Shown piece by piece: positions 23,337-33,100 of a DNA stretch of 64,000 nucleotides. Below the pieces are notes generated by a model. It was not told where the DNA came from. It saw nothing but the letters and a program-made list of their open reading frames with translations, and did no database searches. The stretch is from Straminergon stramineum (lineage: Eukaryota > Streptophyta > Bryopsida > Hypnales > Calliergonaceae). Both the position numbers and the translations under genes were made by a program. Positions within the stretch are counted from its first letter, which is position 1; each line of letters starts with the position of its first letter. The DNA lies in assembly GCA_963920665.1 (NCBI GenBank), contig OY987267.1, positions 22,196,001 to 22,260,000 on the forward strand, given 5' to 3'.

Positions 23337-25826
23337 CTAGTCAATTACATTTGGGTTGTTTTGAGAGCCACTTCCTTCACCTTCGTAGGTCGATGCTTCC
23401 CCAACCCCTAGCTTTCGCTTTGCACGGGTTCGTGAAGCTGGTCCGTCTGCCTTCAAAATTGATTGCAACACGTTGGAGTCCTGTAGAGCTTGGAGGGTCC
23501 TTGTTGTTTGCGGAGAATGTGCTTCCAACAAGTAGTCAAGTGCTTGACTTTGGTAATATGGTCCGTACGTAGAGTCTAAGTAAGCCATACTAGTCAAGTC
23601 TTCTAGGGAGGCACTATCATTTTGATTAGCCACCCTTTCTCCTTCTAAATTCCAACGGTGTCGTTGCGGATGAGGACCCCACTTGAAGTTTGAGGAGGTC
23701 TTGTCCCAATATCCACCAAGGCATTGGAAGAAGAATGCCCTCCTCCCTTCGTTTTGTGGCCCCTTTCCCATGAGCCTTGGTGCAACTCTGGCAATTTCGT
23801 CTAGGTCTGTTTCCCAATTCAATTGCGAGCTAGCAGGTCCTTTTTCTTGATCATGTTGTTCTTCTCGCCAACTCCAAACCAAATCTCGGCCCCACAAGGT
23901 TGTATCAACCGTAGTATCACATGTGTGTTCCCAAGAAGGAGGCATGTAGGTCGTCAAGTTGAACATGGTATATAGGCAATCATGGAATGGTGCTGAACAA
24001 ATCACACAACGTTGTCTAATCAAGCATTGTGTGATGAGACATTGGGGGTGGTATACATGTGCACAAGATCCTAGTGCCCAACCCCCTTCGGAGCCAAATT
24101 GTTCAAGACATATGGGGCATTTGGTATGGTCCAAAACAAAAGGTGCAGGCTTGGGCCACAATAGCATTCGTTTCTTCTCTTCTATGTGGCTAGACATTTG
24201 GTTTTCGTGGTCCCAACCATTTTTGCTCCAATCTATGACCTCCTTTTGTGGCAATTCCACCATGCACATGTTATTGGGAAACATGTCCTCCAACAATGCC
24301 CATGACGTCAATCCATTCTCACGTTTAGGAGCATTTGCAACAAAGTTTCTAGAAACTTTTTCTAGCTCCTTCGCAACTTGTTGGGATCTATCCACGGAGA
24401 GAATGCAGGCGACCTTCCAATGGTAGTATGTGGTAGTCAACTCAACCAACTTTCTTCGAAGCATCTTATTTTCTTCTTGAAGTCCATGGTCTTTCTTCAA
24501 TTGAATAATTGATGGAACTACAGGAAACGAAAGAGAGTCTTGGGTCCCATTGAGGTCAATTGTGTCATTGGTAGTATATCTTGTGACAATAGTAGGAAGT
24601 GTATTTGGAATGATGGGGGAGCGTCTAGTGCACTTGGCAAGAGGAGAACGCTGAAGGATATGGTTGGTAAGGTCCCCCACAACCTTGTCCACATTTTGAA
24701 GGTTCTGCTCAACAAAGGCGTCATCCATATCCGACAAAGTGAAAGTGTCAGGGTCTTTCTCATGGAGGCGTTGCAGTTCTGTAGTTTGTTGAGAGATGAG
24801 TGTACTTTTTTGTTCACACTCACATCGCAATTTCCTCATTTCATTTTGTAGTGAAGAAATTTCAACATCTTTGGTCTTGAGGAGGTCCAGAGCTTTTGCC
24901 AAAGTCATAATGTCATGGCTTGAGCCCATTGTTGATGGAGAAATGGGAACACGGTTAGTTTCTTCCATAGCCGTGTCCTCATCGGGCCCATAGTCGAAGA
25001 CATCATTTGTGCGTTGTGTTGGCAGTGATGGGTTAGGAACTATAGTTGGAATCGATGCGGGTCCCACTTGTGTTGTTGAATGCCGTACTCTAGATGGTTG
25101 CCTTGGTCGTTGTCCCGTAGATGTCGCGGGTCCTTCTACAACTTCATTTTGAACCTCATTGGGGCAAACAGATTGCTCCACGATTCGTATGACCCTATGG
25201 ACGCGCGTACCATCAGAGTCATCATCTTCTTCAGACTCCTCAGTGTCAACCTTAGTGGCAGGGGTTTGCGTTTTGTATGCACTTCGAATAGGACCGAGTC
25301 CCCCCTCAGGAAAAGCTAAAACTCCTTTTGGGATGAAACCACTCTCTGGACGAGTGACATACGTACTTCCCTTGATTGTGCTCCAATCAACCTCTTTGTT
25401 TAGAGCGACCTCAGCATATGCTCCTCTAGCAAGGAAGAGGGGGACCTCGTTCCTATCTACAAAGGCGGTTTTGTAGAGGACTTGCCACAATTCAATGCAT
25501 CTTTGAAGGAATGTTGGATTCTCACAGTACTTCAAGTTGGCCTTATTGGTGTGCCGATTATAATGATGACGCCATAAAGGAAAGAACTTGCCGATGTGGC
25601 ACCACTCGATGTAGTCTTCACAGGTTTGTATTGTCCAAGGCTCTGGTTCTTCATTCCAACCCTTAAAAGCAAGGTGGGCTTCACTATTGAGCACGTGCAA
25701 TCGCTTCCGATGAATAGTGCCCCTACGCTTGCGATGTTTGTCTTTGGCAGCCTTCCGTAATGCCCCGGCGGTCTGTGCAACAGCGGATATAGGCAATGCC
25801 CTCGCATTGTTAACTCCAGTGGCCAT
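23337..25826 (-). CDS. WCH-domain paralog D fused to a RING-H2 finger (829 aa)
   Basis: ATG at 25826, frame open to 23337. Residues about 38-152 carry the shared domain (HRKRLHVLNSEAHLAFKGW, EPEPWTIQTCEDYIEWCHIGKFFPLWRH, NKANLKYCENPTFLQRCIELWQVLY, GAYAEVALNKEVDWST). A variable linker, an acidic stretch (EESEEDDDSDG) and coiled coils at about 308-358 and 440-465 follow. A RING-H2 finger lies at 570-610: C570-x2-C573, C588-x-H590-x2-H593-x2-C596, C607-x2-C610, with all eight ligands present. This predicts E3 ubiquitin ligase activity by family knowledge. The last ~220 residues (LVWSWREEQH, GYWDKTSSNFKWGPHPQRHRWNLEGERV) are unrecognised. The frame is fully intact although the neighbouring transposase is heavily decayed, so it may be under selection or recently acquired. 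Confidence 0.8.
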   Translation of the reverse strand: MATGVNNARALPISAVAQTAGALRKAAKDKHRKRRGTIHRKRLHVLNSEAHLAFKGWNEEPEPWTIQTCEDYIEWCHIGKFFPLWRHHYNRHTNKANLKYCENPTFLQRCIELWQVLYKTAFVDRNEVPLFLARGAYAEVALNKEVDWSTIKGSTYVTRPESGFIPKGVLAFPEGGLGPIRSAYKTQTPATKVDTEESEEDDDSDGTRVHRVIRIVEQSVCPNEVQNEVVEGPATSTGQRPRQPSRVRHSTTQVGPASIPTIVPNPSLPTQRTNDVFDYGPDEDTAMEETNRVPISPSTMGSSHDIMTLAKALDLLKTKDVEISSLQNEMRKLRCECEQKSTLISQQTTELQRLHEKDPDTFTLSDMDDAFVEQNLQNVDKVVGDLTNHILQRSPLAKCTRRSPIIPNTLPTIVTRYTTNDTIDLNGTQDSLSFPVVPSIIQLKKDHGLQEENKMLRRKLVELTTTYYHWKVACILSVDRSQQVAKELEKVSRNFVANAPKRENGLTSWALLEDMFPNNMCMVELPQKEVIDWSKNGWDHENQMSSHIEEKKRMLLWPKPAPFVLDHTKCPICLEQFGSEGGWALGSCAHVYHPQCLITQCLIRQRCVICSAPFHDCLYTMFNLTTYMPPSWEHTCDTTVDTTLWGRDLVWSWREEQHDQEKGPASSQLNWETDLDEIARVAPRLMGKGPQNEGRRAFFFQCLGGYWDKTSSNFKWGPHPQRHRWNLEGERVANQNDSASLEDLTSMAYLDSTYGPYYQSQALDYLLEAHSPQTTRTLQALQDSNVLQSILKADGPASRTRAKRKLGVGEASTYEGEGSGSQNNPNVID

Positions 25827-26018
25827 CAATGATTGTCGTGTCTAAGGCTCAAAAAACTCGTTTGGGAGTTTAGGTGGTCCACAACTAGTAAGGTAAGAAG
25901 GGTGGATGAATGTAATAAATAGTAAATAGTCAAGGTTCACGCATGTAGCCACTAAAGGATACAAGACAAGAAGCCTCAATGAAAGGTGCCCAAAAGGTCT
26001 TGGGCAAGTGGATAAATA

Positions 26019-26290
26019 GGTGGGGCAAGCGCGGGTGAGAGTTGGTCATGGGGCGGGTGCGGGTGGGCGACCACCGGTTGAACCCGCGGTCTCCAGAGGG
26101 CGCGCACAGATCTCGGGGAGCGACTACGGGTGTGGTAGGGCGCATTCGGGTCCGAGGAGGCGATTGCGGGTGCAGGGGTGCGTGCGGGTCTTTTGGGGGG
26201 CGACTACGGTTACAGGGGCGCGTGTGGGTCCCTTGGGAGGCGACTACGGGTCTTTTGGGGCGACCGTGGGTAATTGTGGGGTGTTACTTC
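26019..26290 (-). repeat. GC-rich oriented array upstream of paralog D
   Basis: Degenerate copies of GGCGACTACGGGT and GGGCGCGTGCGGGTC. It begins 192 bp upstream of the paralog D ATG; in gene orientation the unit reads ACCCGTAGTCGCC. Confidence 0.8.
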
Positions 26291-26344
26291 TCTTTGGGTT
26301 CTCACTTCGTGTCTTTGCTTCGCAGCTTGCCACGTACTCGACAC

Positions 26345-26425
26345 CCGAGGTTGCCCACCAGCTTGAACCTGAAGTTGCCCTACCCGTGGTCGCCCACACC
26401 CATGGTCGCCCAAACTCGCATGCAC
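26345..26425 (+). repeat. GC-rich array, right terminal copy (orientation flipped)
   Basis: Copies such as CCCGTGGTCGCCC and CCCATGGTCGCCC on the plus strand, opposite to the adjacent array at 26019-26290, so they face the right terminus. This mirrors the outward-facing array near the left terminus. Confidence 0.65.
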
Positions 26426-26432
26426 CCCTTTA

Positions 26433-26472
26433 GGATGCTACGTGGAAGACACGTGTCTGCCACATGGCATCC
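26433..26472. repeat. 40-bp near-perfect palindrome near the right end
   Basis: GGATGC at the left pairs with GCATCC at the right, centred on ACACGTGT (which includes a CACGTG G-box core). About four symmetric mismatched pairs. It lies between the terminal array and the right TIR. Confidence 0.75.
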
Positions 26473-26591
26473 AGGTGGCCTCACGGGCACGGTGAAATTT
26501 TTTTTAAAGTCAAAGGTAAGTTTGACTCTATTAGACGGACAAGAGGGTCTACTTGACGTGTTGGACGTCGTGTTTGTCGAGTTGTCGAACT

Positions 26592-26610
26592 GTCCGCCGG
26601 AACAACCATG
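26592..26610 (-). repeat. right terminal inverted repeat of the giant hAT element
   Basis: The reverse complement reads CATGGTTGTTCCGGCGGAC, 15 of 19 identical to the left end. The T at position 3 (left end G) is the only mismatch in the first 11. Confidence 0.75.
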
Positions 26611-26618
26611 GTTGCCAA
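26611..26618. repeat. right 8-bp target site duplication
   Basis: GTTGCCAA, immediately after the right terminus, against GCTGCCAA at 5363-5370. Confidence 0.8.
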
Positions 26619-27250
26619 GTATAAATGACATCCTATATTTGGACTCACTTAAAATGTGTAATCCACACTTTTGCCCCCCTTGAGTTTTAGGTACATTTAT
26701 CAGATGTCTCTGAAGAGATTGTTTTAGGTACATTTATAATCAAAAATTCAAAAATTTATAGTTTATTCACATAGTCATAAAATACAACCTAATAGAATCT
26801 AAAATCTTCTTTCATTTCTCAATAGCATCCAACAAAAATTTAGCCAAATTAATAACGATAGTTGAACCTAAATATTTATTCAAATAATTCTAGATGCAAA
26901 GTACTTGCACCTAATTGTGTCATATTTCAATTACCAAATCTTTGAATTTTAAATATTTATAATTTGTTCATATGGGATCTAAAAAATTCTTTCAAGATAC
27001 AAGGAGTCAATTTAAAAGAAAATTCAACGAGATCCATTAAAATTAAGACTCTTTACGAATAGAAATCATGCATAATGCTTATTCACACACTTTCAAGTGT
27101 ATGTGCTTGCATGGTATTAGCAAAAAAACAACTAAATAAAAAGATAATTCCAATGAAGCATGATCTTACTAGTTGCTTTCACACTATAATTGTCTACTCC
27201 AAGCCAAGATCCAAGGATATTCTTTTAGACTACTACATTTTTCTACATTA

Positions 27251-27492
27251 ATCCCTCTGTCCCATTGAAAACCTCTAAATTAGACATAGTATGTGTACCA
27301 CTAAACTACTCCATTTATTGATCATTGATCATAGAGCAAGCAATGAAGAAATCAATTCCTACTCAATCAATTCCAAAAATTTCACTTTGTTTGCTCAATA
27401 GTCAAAGATCAAAGATCAAGAAAATAATGGAGCTTTTTTTAGTGTTACTTGCACTATTTTTGATTAGGAGTTTTTTAGTGGAATGGAAGAAG
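27251..27492. mobile_element. Stowaway-like MITE, about 242 bp
   Basis: TA-flanked (27249-27250 and 27493-27494). The left end ATCCCTCTGTCCCATTGA and the reverse-complemented right end CTTCTTCCATTCCACTAA resemble the plant Stowaway CTCCCTCCGT terminus and differ mostly by transitions. No coding capacity. Confidence 0.5.
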
Positions 27493-27494
27493 TA

Positions 27495-30115
27495 ATTTCT
27501 ATTGATTTCAATTGTTTCGAGCAATAGTTTTCCAAAAACTTTCAACTCTTTTTTTCTAATTTTTTTTTACTTATTATTTGCTTAAAATACATTGGAAGCT
27601 ATTCTTGCCTAAAGTAAAGGAGCTTTACAACCAAGGCGAGGAACAAAAGAAAGTCAAGAAATTTGAAGATACCGGCAATCAAAACATGTTAGTGTGGTTG
27701 TAGTATTGTGAAATTCACAAAAACTAATTATCCCAATTCTATTGTGCTAAAATGTATTGGAAAGATGCATATCTACTTTCTATTCTCACTATTCCTACCC
27801 TACCCTCACCGGTGATAAACCCATAGTTGTTGATCTTCTTACATAACCCCCCACCCCCACCTCCATTTCCACTACTGCCAATGAGATAATGAGATGGATA
27901 AAAATATGGGATTGAGGTGGGTATGCATAAGCACAATTCATGAAGTCATTTTACAAGTGTTTATCACAATATGCTCAAATTTTTGAATATAAAAGTTTTA
28001 CATCCAGTAGAAAATTACATGCGTATCCTTTTTAGAATTTTTGTAAAAGCTTAACAATCAATGGGAGAATGACACATGTACCCCTTTCATTTTTCATATG
28101 TGAATTGGAGGAAAAGCAACAGGATCATTACATCACTGTGTACTAGTATGAGAGAAAAATGAACCCTAGTAAAAGAATTGTGAACCGCATACTAAGGTCC
28201 TACTATTGTGCTCATGGGGCCATCTGCCATTTTTTGTCATTTACAAAAATACAACAACATTCAAAAATTCAACAACATTCAACATTCAATTTTGACCGAC
28301 AAACTACCTTTGTCAACAATTTTCTTGGTTTTACGGTACTCGAGGGTTTAGGGCTTAGCCGATGACCTAAAGGACTGACTGTCAATAGTTTGCAAAGGTT
28401 TCTTAAGGTTTCTGCTCGCAACGCTTTGCCATACGAAATTGATAGCAGGAAGACAGGCGCATTCTCTATTTTGTGATTTTGTAGCTCGGAATTGGTTCCT
28501 TTGTAGTGGTAGAATTCTCTCGTTTCAATCTCCAAATAGTCTTTGCTCTGTCGAGGAGAAAGTGAAATTGCAGCATTGCTTGGCCTACCAGATCACGTTT
28601 CTTACTTGGCACGAACTTGGAGAAGGTGCTTGTGGCTATAGTTTCGGCTTGTACCGCCTGGGGAAGGAACATTGAACAACAGAATATAGACAAGTGAGTG
28701 AATTCTTAGAGATGTTTCTAGGGAGGGTCCATGGAGCCCAGACACCAGTTGGTTTGGGGAACATGATTTCTCAGACGTTGAATTTAAGGTCTTCCGCTTC
28801 TATTGTCACACATGAGATCTTTGAATTCAATAATTGGACTTGTCAGCCTTCATCAACAACAAATTTCTTGCACGTGGCTCCTGAACAAGATTTTAAAACT
28901 CTTAATCACTGTTGCAAAGTGCAATTGGAGTGTTCAACCCCCGAGTGTTGGAATCCGGTCTAAATGTAGGATCGTGATGCAGACGCCTATAATGTCTTGC
29001 CATCTCCTAATTTATTTTCCTCTCGTGGAGTCTCTCCTCCAAGGTAAATCTTGCAAGGGAGTAGGAAACTTTCAGAGCGTAATTTTCACATTTGATCCTT
29101 TCTCTTCAACCAAGTCAAATTTTGAAGCATTTTATGTACATTGAGAGTTGTGGGTGTTGTGGTTTCTCTCCCTGTTTAGATCTCGAATGTATATTGCAGG
29201 AGTGGAGTCTTACTTGGTGTACAATCAATTATGGTTCACGGTCTGAATGTTCCGAGAAAGCATCCAAAGAGTGAGGAAGGAATATGTGGGTAAGTTTTGC
29301 ATAGCATTTTCTTGTGTAACAATGCCATTAAAATCGGCAGTGATTCGTTTTGGAGTATAATAATTGCATATATTTGAGAACGTATTGTGATTGAATTGAT
29401 TAGGGGAGTTTACAGAAAACCAAACCAAGTGAACCATTTACTTCTCATTGCAAAAACTAGTATGATGCATGAGAAATTGAACACTTTCAACCAACTTGCC
29501 ATGTTTCAACTTCGAAGAATGTAAAGATCTAGATATGGATGCCATCACTTTATTAGCCATTGTCAAGGTGACATACACTCAAATAAGAACAACATCTTCG
29601 AGGCCAACATGAATGAAGAGTATATTGAAAATCCCACACCAAAGGCCATAGGATGACAATGGATACACAACCAAATGTAAATCAAATGCTCAAAAGTCTT
29701 GAGCTCTCTAGCTATAGACCATATTCTACATCATGAATATAGTGCTCCAAACTGTCCCAAGTGATCATTTGTTCAAATAACTAGTTATTCATTCAAAATA
29801 ATGCTAGAATAATTAACAAAAAACCTATTCTCTTATGACAAAACTAATGAACTTTAATCCTACGAGGCCCCCCATGACCAAGGTAGTCACCAAAGTTCTC
29901 CAATTATTGGATCAATAGGTGCATTCTCTTCTACTATAGTTAATAGTGAAGTCATCCATCAAACCACACTAATCTGCAACATCCTTATAGGGTTAAAAAT
30001 TGATATACTTGGACAAAAGTTGAAAGCAAATCCATGAAAACATTAAAAAAAATTGGGCACAAAAGGGTTTCAAAATATCAAATATCCTACTAATCCTCCC
30101 TACTCTTGTTACTAA
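27495..30115. other. gene-poor interval left of the TMEM8-like gene
   Basis: Mostly AT-rich. Short ORFs cluster at 28159-29280 on both strands with somewhat higher GC, but none shows a recognisable domain or consistent exon structure. It may be a decayed gene or a non-coding transcript. Nothing else is supported. Confidence 0.5.
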
Positions 30116-33100
30116 TCATCTATCCCTATCATTGGCAAAGGCATCCAACTCAACGGTGTGTCTCAACATAGGTGAAGCTTCCGGATCACTTGGTAGTTGC
30201 AAATCTGCTCTTTCATAACCTAGCATATTCCCCTCGGATGGGGTCCAACTTGACTTTGAAGTGGAGCACAATATTAAAAACGCCGAAGTATATATGCTCA
30301 CATGCCATAAACTGCACACAAGTATTCACTATCATCAGTTAAAACCCAACAACTAAGGGGTTTTCTTCTACTATTCAAACCCAAATCACATATTTTCAAT
30401 GAATCACAACACACAAAATATCAGAAAACGAGGCCAATTTGCCTAGAATGTGCCAAAGATGCACATTTCGGTCAAGAGTGTACCTCTTCCACTAACATGT
30501 TTAAATTGTCCCTTGTGCTTCAAAAGCGTGTACCACAGAGATGCTTTCTTGTGGTAAAATTTACACTTGTGGTACATTTAGCCCAATTGAGTTTGCAAGC
30601 TATTTAAAGTGTATCTACCTTACAAGAGTTTCAAACTTTTGAGTTTCAACGTTTAAGTACCTGTGCCATATCCAGTATGTGTCAGCAGTCTCTAAAAACC
30701 AACTCAATCCCGCAGCAAGCAAAATTCCCAGTCCAGCGCTGAGGTAGAACCACTGGAACCGTGCTCTGATAACGCCTAGAAGTTGTTCACCAAAGTGATA
30801 GATGGAGTTAAGTCTGCACAAAGAAAAGAACGAGAGTACTCCAACCCAATGAATTTCTCGATACCACAAGACAGAACCAAATATGCATGAATTTGAAACT
30901 GTTATAAAAAAGGGAGTTCATGACAATTAGAGTTTTGAAACCTTACCGTAGGGTCGGTCGAATATTACGACCGATTGCACTAAGCCAAGATGGAAGCAAG
31001 CGAAGTCTCCAGCATTCCAAGGCCCAGCCCAACAGCAAACCTGCCAGACCCAGCAGAACGACCAGCAACACGTTCCATGCACTGCAAAAGTTGTCACGTT
31101 CTCAAGGTTGGTATCATGACTGAAGAAAATAAAACAAAATAAAGAAAAGTCTTCAAGAGCTTTTCCTGACCTCAAGACAGTTTTCCAGCGATGAACATGG
31201 AGTTCAATGAGCCAGTGGATTAATATTTCACAAAAAATCAAGCAGCCGTATTTGAACGTTATGATTAGGGGATGGCAAAGCACCTAGATCATGAAGAATA
31301 ATCGCAGCTAAGTGTCTACTGAACCGCCTCTACGGCAAGGGAGGTACTGACTAGTGACTACGGTTGTTATGCTTTGTCATTACCTAACATAATCTATGTG
31401 TAGCCAAGTTAGAGGCTACGCAAGTGTGATGCCGTTTGATTTTCTTAAGATCTCCAAAAATCACACTAAGAAAAAACAAAAACTACAACTCTACAGTAAC
31501 AACTCCATGCTATCGAGTGCATACTTTATGCTATAGTGCACATAGTTGAAGCCTCTTGTCTCAACTCTAGTATTGTCAGTCTTAACTTGGCTCTTCTTTG
31601 CCAATCACAACTTGGCATGGCGGCAAAAATTACTTGCATTTTGATAATGGATAGATTGATTCTCCACTAAATAATTGGATTTGAAACTTTGTTAAATACC
31701 TGGTGGCGTTTTCCTTGGTGATAGCAGCTGTGATGATGGCCGCTGTGACATGAGCCACAGCCTTGGTGTCGTGCTTGAGCGACGCCACGGACAGGCAAGT
31801 CATGATCATCACCAAAAAGGAAAGCCAGAAATCCAGAAACTGAGCTGCCAATCAAGGAAGACAAGCCTTTCATGAGTCTTTCATATTTCTTCTTCTAATC
31901 CTCTTTTTTTACACCGAAGAGTCCAATTCGCTAAATTGGCAGAAATTCACGGAATTTGTACTTTTCCAGGAATTCTCAAAAACTAAGATCACTATGTCCT
32001 ATTTTTTTTAGAGCTTTGTGAACTTGAAAGTCAGAAATTTGGAGCTCTGATTGTGCAGACCGTACTTAACAAATTGACTCGATGCAAACAGAGAACCTTC
32101 TCCACTGCAAAATGGGGAGTACAAGGCCCTGACCAGGGCCAGTTAGTCACAAAATCAAAGATTTCACGAATGCTTATATTAGTTACATTGACAAATTCCA
32201 AAAAATTGGCACCCATAGTAAAGGCTTACAACAAGGAGTTCACTCAGTTTTTGAGTTGCCCAACAAAATTATACCTCAAGTTCATTAGCTGAACCTCAAA
32301 CCTATTGACAGTACACTAATAATAAAATTTAGTGTTCACCAAACTAATTGATTTTAAAATGCTATAAGTTTTTACTCTTCATGAATAATTGTACCAACTA
32401 CATTTATAGGGATCCCCCTCTTTGAATAGTACTGATATTTATGTTCTTGGTCAATATCTTTATCAAGAGTAAAAACTTTTAGTATTTTCAAACCAATTAG
32501 TGTGGTAACACGAAATTTCATTATTAGAGTAACTGTAGTGTTAAAAAAGTTTGGGCACTTAAAGGTCACACTTTCCATTTCAACAAATATGACCAAACAT
32601 GACCATCCTAGCTTAAATTTTCGATGCCTGCTCAAATACACCAACTAATGAAAATAAGGTTATGAGAAAATTAATTTTGAGTGAAATATATCATTACGCA
32701 TTGACATTATCAAGCAGACACTATAAAGATGTTACTTTTGGCGTTATTGTTAGAATAAAAACAGGTAAATGTCAATTAAAATATGTCCACAAAAACACAG
32801 GGTTCGTATGGTGAGAAATCATCTGATCAGCTAACTAACACAAAAACAGACACATTAGTTTTCACTAATCACCGATGAGAGGTAACAATTTGGTCACCTG
32901 GAGGGTGTCGTAGGAGAGAGCACACCAACCACCAGCATCACAAGAATGGTAGAAGCCGCTTGACACCCCGCTTGCAACAAATGACACCCACTCCGAATAT
33001 GCCTACCGAAAATTCAGGATAGCAATTAGTGATTGACTTTGAGATTCTTTATCTTAACCCTCAGTTTCAAAATGGCCCAAAGGGATAGCTTTTCATATAT

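Larger units (their letters stand above)
5371..26610. mobile_element. giant cargo-carrying hAT-type transposon, about 21.2 kb
   Basis: The left terminus CAGGGTTGTTCTGTCGAAC and the reverse complement of the right terminus CATGGTTGTTCCGGCGGAC agree in 15 of 19 positions, including 10 of the first 11, and both begin with the hAT-like CA. They are flanked by an 8-bp duplication (7 of 8). A copy of TGTCGAGTTGT lies 37 bases inside the left end (5407-5417) and 26 bases inside the right end (26575-26585), and several TGTCG copies occur near both ends, as expected of subterminal binding sites. Inside are a decayed hAT transposase, three paralogous domain genes, an atypical kinase fragment, GC-rich arrays and a nested solo LTR. 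The GC-rich unit is not seen outside these limits. hAT elements are usually a few kb, so this size is exceptional. The alternative is chance pairing of ends of two smaller hAT elements. Confidence 0.75.
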
